From Whitmania pigra (taxonomy: Eukaryota > Annelida > Clitellata > Hirudinida > Haemopidae), in the NCBI GenBank assembly GCA_021613335.1, contig JAJTWR010000368.1, positions 427,001 through 491,000 on the forward strand: DNA of 64,000 nucleotides, given 5' to 3'. A program made the translations under genes and the position numbers. Shown one piece after another: positions 20,273-38,013 of the stretch; positions within the stretch are counted from its first letter, which is position 1; each line of letters begins with the position of its first letter. The notes beneath the pieces were generated by a model. That model was not told the origin of the DNA and ran no database searches. It saw only the letters and a list, made by a program, of their open reading frames with translations.

Positions 20273-23069
20273 TTTCAGTTTCGTCTTGAGAAATCTTATT
20301 AATAACCTTTCAAGAGTAGATAGGAACTTAATATAAGGATAGTGTTTGACGACATTGGTTTATAACCTATTGTCAGTATAACTACAGTACACTGTTAGAA
20401 TATTAAAAGACGAACAAAAGATTATTAAGTCGAATTTACGTTTAATATTATTGTCATTTTCATCAAAAAGGTAAAGAACCGGAAAGCTGCAGATGAAAAG
20501 TTCTGTCTATTAAGCTTATCATTTATGTCATTATCATCACCGTCTGTGCCTAATCCATTGCAAGGAATGAAGAAAATGCCTTATTGCGAAAACAAACCCA
20601 CTACTAACATGCGTAATGTTAAATGATGTTTCACAAAAAGAGCATTAAAAACAAATTATTAATTTTTGTTGCTACATAAGCCTTGAATTATAAAAATTGG
20701 ATTTATTGTTTAATTAAGTATTAGAACTTAATATTTAGTAATTATTATGCGATTAATCATTTGACAGTAATCATATAAATATTAAGTGTCACTTGTAATG
20801 GCTATTCCTGTGATGGATTAACACAATCAGTTAAAATATGAAAATCAAATGTTTAAATTTAATTTTAAAGGCAGAAAAATCTTTCAGCTACTTTCGTTTG
20901 CTATTTTCTTCTTTCCTCAACATTTAGCGATTGTTGTGAGCTTTTAGAGGCCATGTTGTTATCGCCATATATCCTTGCATGAGTGTGTCAAATATTTCAT
21001 GACGTTATCGGCGTTCGGAATGACGATCGTCATCGAGGTCTTGGTACGTTGTCATACGCAGTACGTGACTATCATCTATGATACTTATCGGTGAACAATC
21101 ACCACGGATCCTAATGAATGTTTATTCAGCTTCTGCCTTACAATTCTCGTCGTTTGTTATTGCGGAAACTTTGATGCACTTGCTTTGTCATCCTCGTCAC
21201 CGTCCCATCATCACCGCCGAGACTCCCACGGCCCACTAATTTCATCATCATCTCGACCACATCGGCAGTTTGTCATCGACTTAGCGCTACACGAGATTAG
21301 ATGGAATAAAATGATGGCTTAGTCGCTTTTAATTCCTCCTTGATGTTCAGGGACTTGCAGAAGTTTATCACTGGAGGCGTGTCAGTCTAATCAGCTACAG
21401 CTACGACTTTTGCTTTGCTTCTCTGAGGCCAATTTGCACTCAAAAATTACGAGTCAAGATGTTTTTGTTTGCATAGAAGTGTGCGAGGGGGATGTGCTGC
21501 TTTTGCGGTTAAAATAACTCCCTATGCTGTTGATAGCACGCACAACCCAACCAGTTATAAAAGGACGCACCTATTCATAAAAATCTATTAAAGATCGTTG
21601 CAAATAAATCACGCCTTCAAAAATTCATAAAATCAAAAGTGGAATTAATTTCTGGTTATTGTCACCATCATAATCATCACCCGATTAGCGCGCACTGTTT
21701 CAAGCTACAATTGCAATAACATAGCCACATCAATAACAATGATACTCACAATCATCAACGATCGAAGGCATATTAAGCATAGTGGTGACAATACATGTAA
21801 CACATGTATCTAATAATTTAATACATGTAATACATGCATTTAATAATTTAATACATGTAATACATGCATTTAATAATTTAATACATGCATTTAATAACAG
21901 TCAGGCACAAGGCTTGGAAGCCACTTGACGAAGTCAAAAGATATCGATAATAAAAGATACTCAATGATTATGTTACCGTAACCAAAAGCTATCAGGATCA
22001 TAATTGAAGACTAAGAGGTTGGACAATGAACACTGAATGAGTGTCTGAATGAATTTTAACGACGAACGAGTGGCAAGCAGTCGCATTGATGGTAATCGTG
22101 TGACCTAAACAAGAGTAACAGCCCGATCCTAATCACAAGAACAGCAGTAGAAAATCTCGAATACCACACACAGTACCGAATGGATGAGAGGCAAAAAAGA
22201 ACCATGCATCAGAAAATCTAAAATCAAAGGTTAATCCATAATTGTGACAAATTAATTAATATAATTACTCACTGATTGGAACAAAGATGTCATGATTATA
22301 AATAGTCAATTCTGACTCAAAAATTACCTGGAATCCTAAATGAACAACTTCATTGAACAAAATAGAGAATTAATTTTGATTCTATTAACAAGTCAACTCA
22401 CTGGCAACATAAGCACATCACTGCAGAACACAGACAGGAATTCAGAGAAATTAAGTGTCAAGTCGATAGAGGATAGGGTCGCAGGGGTCATGCATCTTGC
22501 TCCGACGCTGCTGGGCAGCACTGCTCTTAAGACGCACGAGCAGTAAATAAAATCAATTGAGTATTGAAGCAATCCTGGACAACAAACTGACAGTCGACAA
22601 CAACCAAAACCAAACAGGAGACCATTATTGAGACAAGAATTTAAAAATAAGACTGTGACACTTCATTGTGAACTAGAACGTGATTAGATCCAAAGTTTAT
22701 GATTGGTTCTGGTGTGACTGGAACATTCAATAGAAAATTAAGCTCAATGTGCCTCGAAATCAAAGAATGTGATGACAAATGTGATTTAAAATGGTGAATC
22801 GTAAATAATTTACGACAATAGGAAGCCAATCATAAAATGACAAAAGTTTCACAAAATCAACAATAAAAACTAAAAATCAAATAGACTTAATTAGGAGACT
22901 AAAAATAGATTCCACATTAAAATCCACAGAAAACAGTGGAGAGACCAGATTGGTTAAAAAATATTGCATTGCAAAATCTTAGTCCGCAGCTTTTTTCAAT
23001 CCGATTCGCGGTTTCGTCCTCTCGTCGGCAGAGGTGGCGAATCGGGAAGAATAGAAGACTGGAGTGACT
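20273..23069. other. Convergent intergenic region between the BAIAP2-like and ERM genes
   Basis: About 2.8 kb between two stop codons, probably holding both 3' UTRs. It contains an ATACATG tandem repeat at 21794-21898. Several short open frames lack any family signature. No RNA gene is recognised. Confidence 0.5.
21794..21898. repeat. ATACATG tandem repeat
   Basis: Repeated units of TAATACATGTAATACATG and CATTTAATAATTTA, about four copies. Confidence 0.85.
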
Positions 23070-27032
<3,963 letters not shown>

Positions 27033-27065
27033 TTTTCAGTATTTTATTTCGCTGTATAATCAGAT

Positions 27066-27573
27066 CTGTCAAAGTAAATGCAGAATGATCAATTTCTGTT
27101 ATGGATATTTAATGAATTGTTTGGCTCAACATTATATTGAGCATAATAACAATACAGCAAATTAACTTAACAACATTAAGGAATGAAATGAACATGTGTA
27201 GGTTGTGTCTACATCATGTGGTTGTCAAATCATCAGGATCATTAAAATAGCAATCCAATAAATGAATGTCTGATTAATTACAAAGTGATTCAGATTACAA
27301 TGAGCCCTACAAGATCTTGTTGACAAGCACTTCATAATATTTGTGGTAGGAGTGAAATTCAAGCAAATAAATGAATGGATTGATAAATAAAGTGGACGTT
27401 GCTTAAAATTCCAGAGCTTTTCAATTGCAATTGAGCTTCTCTTTCCCAACAAGTACAACATGTCTACAGGTGCACCAAACAACCTACTGCAGCACCAGGA
27501 ATGATTTTGTGGTTATAACCATAACTATCCACCAATAATAATAATAATAACAATAATGATAATAATAATAATG

Positions 27574-27619
<46 letters not shown>

Positions 27620-28972
27620 TGATAATGGCAATAAGAGATAGAGCACTAGAGCCAAGCCCATTGAACCATGGTACCTCACCCAGTCTGTCAAGAACACAAA
27701 ACATCACCACAACGCTCTTCCTCCCAATTGTCGTGTGACTCAGCATCACACGACACAACCGATGGGAGGTCATGTTTTTGTGGCGCCGAGCAAAGTCCGC
27801 CCCTACGAGTGTCGCATAATTGGCCATTGCAGATTGGAAAGAATTTTATGATCCTTAATTAACAATAACCACCAATATGTTGACATCCATCACTCCACAT
27901 TACTTCTATGGATTAGTCTAGGAAATTATTAAATCTGAACCATCCTTATCACATTATTGCTACTATTAATATCAAAGCTGATCCAGCCGCTTTATCATCG
28001 TTACTCATTATAACTGTAATTATCAAATTATAATTAACAGAAATTGTAATTAACAAATTTTAATTTATCACCATCACTACAGAAATAGTGCCATAATGAT
28101 ATAAAATTCATTAGATTCTAATAACATTCTACATAATATCAATACATAATAATAAATAATATCTAGGCACATAACTTCTGAGTTAACTTTATGAACAAAA
28201 GTTTAACGATGTTATTAATGATGCTATTTTTACTACATGGAGATTTCAAGCATGCAAGATATGGGTCATTGGTTATATTTGATGAGTGCAAGAATGTCAA
28301 CAATGGCAGAGGCTTTGATGTAGATAATATCAGTAGATAATTAGAGATTGTTAAATTACTAATAGCAGTAGGGCTAATCATATTTAAGTTAACATTCTTG
28401 AACAACATCTAAGTTTGTATCCCATATTACTATAAAAAGCAATACAAAATTAATTCAATTATATATATTATATGGATATATATATATGACTGTTATTCAA
28501 TATAAGCCAATGGATTTTATATATATAACAAAACTGTATTACATATCCTTAGTTTTGAACATTATATTATGATCATTTTTTAAAGTAATTTAAAAGCAAT
28601 GCCGTTATACCCAGAATCACATTTACCATATACAAGTAAATACAGGACTTAATCGTGCTTGGGCATGTCGCTCAAAGCATTATAACGCTCTCCAAACAGA
28701 AGCTTTGCCAAATATTGAACTCGCCACAAAAGTCAAACACCTCAATCACCAAAAAATAAATTTAAAAGCTTAGCACACCGATTCCGAAATCGTTCAATGT
28801 TAAGAAGGAACAACGACCAAATCAAATCAAAACACGACAGCGATAAAAGCACCACTCCCCATCGATCCAATCAAAACATAATTAAAAATATAAAAAATAT
28901 CTCACAAGTAGATAGTAAAATCAGCAATAAATTCATAATTACAAAGTAAAACAAAAACGCACCTTCCCGCAG
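27066..28972 (-). other. ERM 5' intron with microsatellite and repeat-derived sequence
   Basis: About 1.9 kb between the coding start exon and the probable 5' UTR exon. It contains an AAT array at 27536-27636 and, at about 27640-27835, a less AT-rich block (with CACCCAGTCTGTCAAGAACA) that resembles the reverse complement of the dispersed repeat and is probably transposon-derived. No coding exon is supported. Confidence 0.5.
27536..27636. repeat. (AAT)n microsatellite
   Basis: AAT units with GAT and AAC interruptions. Confidence 0.9.
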
Positions 28973-29422
28973 GACTTTCAACGATCAAACAATCAGGTCC
29001 GCTTCCTGTATCTGAGAACGGGGGCCTCAGCAAGTAAGAAAGTCTTGAGAAGACTGTGCTTTGGGGCTTATGATGGTCCTTTAAATAAGATTACAAAGCA
29101 CCAGAAAGTACAGAAAAATCGCGCAAGACAACTTTGATTAGCACGAAGTAGCTAATTACGCTGACAGAAAAGTCATCAGTAAATTTTTTTTCTTTAAACT
29201 CAAGTCTTTTAACGTGTATTTGAAGATTTAAATTTTTATTGCTACTATAATTTTAAAAATGTATTTAATAAAAGTAGAAGCTAATAAAATTTTAAAATTA
29301 GGCATTGATATTGTAAACAGTTATTATTTTTTTTAACTTTGTTTAGACTGAGCGTGTGGGCGATAAGTTGATATTTAATATATCTAGCATTTAGGTTGTT
29401 TGGTTTAGAATCATTACGAGGA
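28973..29422. promoter_or_regulatory. Probable bidirectional promoter between ERM and RBM28
   Basis: A minus-strand donor (GAAG/GTGCGT at 28972) closes a likely non-coding ERM exon starting near 29040. RBM28 starts at 29423. Under 400 bp is left for two divergent promoters. I see no clear TATA box for either gene. Confidence 0.45.
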
Positions 29423-32400
29423 ATGGCTCTACGACCTCAAAAAACAGTTTTTGTTGGTAATTTAAATCTACAAACCACTGATAATGAATTTGAGGAAGCT
29501 TTTAAAAAATTTGGAGCCATTAAAAAAGCTTTTATCGTAAAAGATAATCATTCAGGAGGTAATGCTCACTAAACTGTAATTTTAATTTACCATAAACTGG
29601 CTTACTCGTACACGTTAATAGTACGTTGACAATGTTTGTGTTTATTAAGTTAAGTTTTATTAATATTGAATGTTTGTTTTTCAAAATTTGAGATGGTCCA
29701 AAGTCAAGAGGATTTGGCTACGTAATCTACGAAAATGCGTAAGCCTCAACAAAAGATTTGCATTAAAATAATTTTTATTGTAGTTATTTAAATTATACTT
29801 TATATATTTTTTGACCAGTGATGATTGCAAAACATGCATCAACTCAAAAGTTCAACTAGGAGGAAGGAAGTTGAAGATAAACAGTGCCAAACCAAAAATA
29901 CGTGCCGACAGCAGGAAAGTTAATGGAGGTAAGCAGTTATTTTTTTTATAAGAAAATAACCTGTCCCTGAAAAGAAATTCTTATGTTGAACTAGAATTGT
30001 TTTTAAATTAATGATCATGGTTATTAAATGTAACATCTGATTAGATTAACATTTTTATTGCCTTTAAATAGACAAAGAGAATGATGATGATGAAGACGAC
30101 AATAGCAGTGAAACCCAGAATAAAGCTGCACACGCCAAATCTAAAACTAGACAAAAATTTGGAAACAAAAAACAACAAAATAAGAATGAAGTCTCGGACA
30201 TTCAGGATGATGATGATGATGATGATGAATATAAAATGGAGTGTAATGATGACAGTGATAATGAGGAAGACCAGAGTAAAAGTGATGTTGAGAATGATGA
30301 CGATATTGATGATGATGAAGAGGATGATGATGATGATGATAATGAGGAGGATGGTGATGATGAGGAAGCAAATGATGAAGACAATGAAAATGGTTAGGAT
30401 TCATAAAGTACTTATATTGTAAGCATTTGTTTGCAACATTAATTTTATTTCCAAAGGTCCTCCTCAGAAAAAGATGAAACTGGACAGGCCTCTGAACAAC
30501 AATGATGCAGAGGATGGGCGCACACTTTTTATAAGGTAATTTTCTGCTACAATTCGGCTTCACGAGTCATAATTGGAAGAATGATGACTCACTTTGAACA
30601 GGAACTTGTCATTTGACTCTGTGGAGGATGACCTGGAAGAGTTTTTTGAGGAATTCGGTGAAATTCAATACTGCAGAATCGTTGTCGATCAGAAGTCGGA
30701 GAGGTCAAGGGGTTAGTTGATCAAGAAGTACATTTACTCTTATTATCTATTATTGTCTCACATAACTGGGTTTGTTTAATTATATATTTGGATGTATTAA
30801 AGTTGTTTTTAAAAATTTTAACTCAGGAATATTTTTGATATGGACTTATTTGATCAATCAACAGGCATGGCTTTTGTGAGATTCAGGAATAAGGAGGCAG
30901 CAGAAAAGTGCCTCGATGAGTGCAAAAATAATGTATGCTCAGTTTGATCTTCTTAAGCTATTAATTATATTTTATTTATAATACTAGTGTTTTAACAAAT
31001 AGTTAATAATGGACAAATGGGCAAACAGTTAATAATGGATAAGACAAAACATTGTAACTTTTGAAGTTATTAAAATTTGTTTGACATCACCATTAGGAGG
31101 AGAGATTTATCGTAAGTGGAAGGAAGTTGAATGTGACACTGGCAGTTACCAAGGATGAGGCCAAGACGAAATTTCAAAAACAGGTCAGAGAAGACGAAGG
31201 TTCTCGGAGGAATCTACATCTCATCAGACTGACGTGTGGGTGCAATTATTTTTTTATTTATTTCCTTTTTCTCTTCAAATTCTTGTAACCTTTGATATTA
31301 CATTCTTATTTTTACTTGATAGTAGTGAAATAATATAATTTTATCAGTGTCAAGATAGATAACAAATTAGTAATTAATGATGGAAAATGAAACTGCTTGT
31401 CATCCCTTTTTGAACTGATTGCCTTACTTATGTATTTCACATAACATGAGACATATTTTAGCCACCGATGAAAAGGTTAACATTCTTATTGTTTTAGTGA
31501 TTCGTCGCGGTACGGATGCAGCTGCCGGTATGAGCGAGGAAGACCATATAATGAGGGACAACGTAATAGCACTTTGTACTTACTTTTTTTCTAAAATTCT
31601 TAATCTAGAGTATTAATACATACCTGTTATGTTTCTGCATCAAAAGGCTTTAAAGTCAACATCAACAATTCACAACTAACAATATCACATTCACAACTAA
31701 CAGCTGAAGCATTGACATCTGATTCTAGATTCTTTCCACAACGAAAGAGAAGCTAAAGAACCCAAACATCTTTGTCTCCCCTATCCGACTGTGCGTGAGG
31801 AACATTCCTTTTGAAGTCGACGACAAGAGACTCAAGCAGGCCTTCCTTAAAGCTGTTGGAGGTGGCAAGGATGTTAAGATCACTGAGGTTATATTGCTGC
31901 AATTGCTTCACATTATTATTAGCGGGTTGTTGCAACATTTTATTGTAATTGTGAAAATTATTATTCAAAATGCATTTTTTCTTGCATGGCTAGTCTTACA
32001 TTATTATATATTCCAATATTATATAATGATTCAAATACCTCTACAGAGCAGGATAATGAGAGATAATTATTATTACATAATTATTATATATTCCAATATT
32101 ATATAATAATTCAAATACCTCTATAGAGCAGGATAATGAGAGATTATTATTATATAATTATTATATATTCCAATATTATGTAATAATTCAAATACCTCTA
32201 CAGAGCAGGATAATGAGAGACCTTTCAAAGCCCAGAAGTCAAGGCCTCTGCTGGTCAAAAGGCTTTGGCTTCGTCAGCTTCACAGATCACCAGCATGCCT
32301 TAGCAGCCGTTAAGGCAACAAACAATGTGCCGATCTTTGGCGACAACAAGGTACTTGGTGTTGTGAAATAATTTTTTTGTGATAATTTACTTTGTGATTT

Positions 32401-33063
32401 GTAATTATTATTTTGAATATTAACTTAACTCTGTTCTTTTAATTCAGAGACTTATTGTTGAATTTTCCTTGGAGAACAAAGCAGTCTACGAACTAAGACA
32501 GAGGAGGCTGGAGAAGTCTAAGGTGGTGCTTATGGTTTTCGATCGAACGTCTTTGTTGATGCTGTGTAACCGTTTGGAATTCAAATTAGCTTGATCTTAA
32601 CATTTCACTGGCAAATATTGCAGGTTTTTTGATTTTGGTGAAGTGATTTTGATCTACTGTAATTGATTGTGTCAATGTGGATTTTTTTTATATTTTGAGA
32701 TCTACAGTCATGACGTAATTTTGTATATAATAACAAATTATTAAACTCACATTACAATACTTTCAGAATCCTGATAAATTTCCAAAAGACTTAAAATTCA
32801 AGGGCAAAACACAGCAGAAGTTCCAATACCCGGCTCGAGTCCCGAATCCCAAGCCAGGACAGAAAATTTTCCCGAGCCATTCGGGTGCGAAGACCAGGCA
32901 TAAGCCGAGAGTAAACCAGCAAGTGCAACAAAAAAAGAAACAGTTCAAGAAACATAAACCTGAGAAGAAGACGAAGGTGCAAAAGAAAAAGAAAACTTCA
33001 GTGAAGGAGTACACAGACAAAGTCGATGCCATGGTCAGAAAAAGGAAGCTACAGAAGCTCTGA
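29423..33063 (+). CDS. RBM28: RBM28 (yeast Nop4)-like nucleolar RNA-binding protein
   Basis: Thirteen exons (29423-29558, 29693-29738, 29819-29928, 30072-30392, 30457-30535, 30602-30711, 30865-30932, 31097-31235, 31498-31562, 31729-31887, 32204-32350, 32448-32522, 32767-33063) total 1752 nt, 583 residues. RBM28/Nop4 acts in 60S ribosomal subunit assembly. Visible are an N-terminal RRM (VFVGNL, RGFGYVIY), a long Asp/Glu-rich linker in exon 4, a second RRM (TLFIRNLSFD, RGMAFVRF, then RKLNVTLAVTKDEA), a third RRM (RLCVRNIPFE, KGFGFVSF, RLIVEFSLEN) and a Lys-rich tail. TLFIRNLSFD and VEFSLE match human RRM3 and RRM4. Human RRM2 has no counterpart, making this protein shorter than the human one (about 759 residues). 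The exon 11 acceptor is the last of three tandem copies. An AATAAA lies about 60 nt after the stop. Confidence 0.93.
32001..32222 (+). repeat. Triplicated 3' splice site of RBM28 exon 11
   Basis: Three tandem units start at 32001, 32081 and 32158 (80, 77 and about 65 bp). Each contains TTCCAATATTAT, TCAAATACCTCTA, then CAG or TAG and AGCAGGATAATGAGAGA. Only the third continues into the conserved RRM coding sequence. Using copy 1 or 2 as acceptor reads into an in-frame TAA within about 70 bases. Confidence 0.9.
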
Positions 33064-33528
33064 AGGTTGACTGATCTGACAGATTAATGATCAATTTAAA
33101 TGAAGATTTCTTATTGTTCATTGAATAAACTCGCTTTTACATTTATATGGCCATAAAAAATGGATTCATTAGAAACATTTTTGGGATTGGTTCAAATCCG
33201 GAGGAGGGGAGGTGATCGTCGCAGTTGTTTTGCACAGAAGTCTCGAGTTATTTATAGCGTCTAAGTCTATATTGTCTTTGAGTTCTATAATTCTAATTAA
33301 ATCACGAAACTTATATTAGAAATCCTCTTCTTTTAATTTAATTTAACCTTTATCATCGTAGAATATTACATTTGGTAAGTTAACGATTATTGTCGAAGGT
33401 CCGTTTAATAATTAATTTTTTAATGTTATTAGTTATTAATTAGTTTCTTCTTTGCTTTTTTTTCAGCACTCTTTTAATCAAATAAGTTCAGGAGCCATTG
33501 GATTCGTTTAATTTGCAATCAGTTTTTT
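33064..33528. other. Convergent intergenic region, RBM28 and MS4A-like 3' ends
   Basis: An AATAAA at about 33124 serves RBM28. The rest is AT-rich and without features I can support. Confidence 0.5.
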
Positions 33529-35938
<2,410 letters not shown>

Positions 35939-37303
35939 ATTAAAATTAAAAATAATAGAATAATTTAGAATCAAATGCAGTTATTGAAAGAAGATGCGAT
36001 ATACTTTAATGCCGTTTTACAAAGCATACAATTGCCTGTAGTTACTTCGAGAGTTTGTACGAACATTGCTTTTATATCCCACTTGCTTTTACGGATGTTT
36101 TTCTCTTTAGAGTATAGGCTGTATTCAGAGTATTCCTTGAGTTAGATGAATAAGAGATTAATTAATAATTTAACACATGGTTATTAATTTGTTAATTAAA
36201 CTTATAACATGGTATAATTACACATTAGGACGTATGTTATTTAGCCACATATTTATAAAGTTTAGCTTTTTTTTTACATTAGTTTTTTTTTACATTAATG
36301 ACAATTACAAATAAAAGACATGTAATTAATATAATGGACCTTGTTTTGCTAATCGTCTGTATTTCAAATAGCTTTCCATGTGGATCGCGTGCCGGTGATA
36401 TCCTTAATTAAGAATAAGTTAATAAAAGTGCCACAAGAATAAGCATAAGTGCACATTGGTAAATTACCATGATGACTATCAAAACTGACATGGCGTGTTC
36501 ATTTGAAGTACTTGCAATTGTTTACCACGCAAGATCCGCTTAAACAAACATTCCCTTGTCATTTAAACCAATGCGCGTGAAGATTTATTAATCAAATACA
36601 AATTTCACTTAGTTTCATCACTTAATCATTTTTATGATAAATAATATTAATTATTATATAATTAATTATGAAGGCCACGACAGATTACCTCACTTAAATC
36701 AAATTATCAATTATGTTACTATGCTTTCTACTTCATTTAATAATAAAACTCTTAACTATTTCAACTTAAAAATTTAGATTGTTACCCGTTGGAGTTCTTC
36801 TTTAAGTAATAAATGAATTCACGGAAATCTACTGTGGTTATGTTTGATAATGTTATGCGTGATGACAACCTCTAGGCAGGTTTTCAAGGTTCTCGACAAA
36901 AGGCAGGTTTTAATATTGCTACTTATAAGTACTCCACACATGGACTTAGTATTTAGTAAGCTTATAGTTAACCTATTTAGGATATAAAGCCGTTTGGCTG
37001 TTAATATTATTAATAATATTATTATTAGCTTTAATATTATTAATTAATGTTATTACAATCAAGGAAGTTGCCATTATTGCTTACGAAAAATAATGCTTAA
37101 ATTTTCATGTTATTTGAATTTTAAGTCGATCTAAAATAATTTAATTGACGTCTAAAATTCTTTTTCAATCAAAATTTAAAATATATAATTTAAAAGGCGA
37201 ACTTTCAAAATTTGTGTTATTATCTCGTCATTATCGAATAGTTTCAGTGATAAATAAATAAATGATAAATGTTTATTTATCGCAGCTTCCCGTTCTCCTT
37301 GTG
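35939..37303. other. Intergenic region between the MS4A-like and agatoxin-like genes
   Basis: AT-rich, probably holding the MS4A-like promoter and the 3' UTR of the secreted-peptide gene. No gene is seen. Confidence 0.45.
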
Positions 37304-38013
37304 TCACCAGAGTTTTCCGAAAACGCTGTTCCTGCATTTGCAGCTTGTTAGCCAGAAGTTGCATTTGCATGTCAGTCTGCTGCAGCATCTCATGGCGGGA
37401 TTTGAAGTCTCAGGTATGCACCAGCTGTCCCATTTACCACACAATTTGCTCTCGTCACTGCAAGCCGGTGGAAACAATTTTCAGTGGAATGGACGAACGA
37501 TTGGGTTAGAAAATAGATGGATTAATGATATATCGGATATATATTTGATGTATATCGGATATATTTGAATGTTCATATCAAGTACCTATCAAGTCTGACC
37601 TCATTAACGATCTGAAATGTCTTTGGTAAGTTCTCCTCAGTTCCTTGTTGTTGTTGCTGTTGACTTCGCTCCCTGGATTCGAAATTATATCGAATGACTG
37701 AAACATTTTGAATCTTGCATTGAATGCTAGGTTAATTGCGTAATTTTAATATAACAAACATTTAATTGCCGACATACTAACATTATTAATTGTGTTCTTA
37801 TTTGTATTACCAATTTAATATAAGCATTATATGCTTGAAGTTTACCTTATTGAACTTAACTAATAACTTATTTACTAATGGCTGTTATTGTACCCATTCC
37901 AAAGTTGCGTGTGTTAAACTACCTTCATAACTGTTGTGACCTTCGGAAGACCAACAAATGGAGATGATTATGAGATATCCAAACAGAAACATCAAATTTA
38001 TTTCCTTGCTCAT
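37304..38013 (-). CDS. Secreted agatoxin-like cysteine-knot peptide precursor
   Basis: Three minus-strand exons (37923-38013, 37586-37697, 37304-37457) total 357 nt, 118 residues. Exon 1 encodes a signal peptide with hydrophobic core LMFLFGYLIIISI. Exon 2 encodes a propeptide-like part with a run of six glutamines. Exon 3 encodes the cysteine-rich part, pattern C-x6-C-x10-CC-x4-C-x-C-x6-C-x-C (eight cysteines), with a short tail after the last cysteine. That spacing is typical of spider agatoxin-type inhibitor cystine knots. Related agatoxin-like peptides are also known as neuroendocrine products in insects and other arthropods, so presence does not imply venom. The frame is intact. A longer overlapping open frame at 37176-37388 in another frame is a shadow. 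Function is inferred from cysteine spacing only. Confidence 0.72.

Noticed and set aside
30147..30563. His-rich minus-strand frame opposite RBM28 exon 4
   Set aside because: Antisense shadow of the GAT-rich acidic linker.
37176..37388. Gln/Met-rich minus-strand frame of 70 codons
   Set aside because: It overlaps the cysteine-rich exon of the agatoxin-like gene in another frame; the spliced cysteine frame with signal peptide is far better supported.
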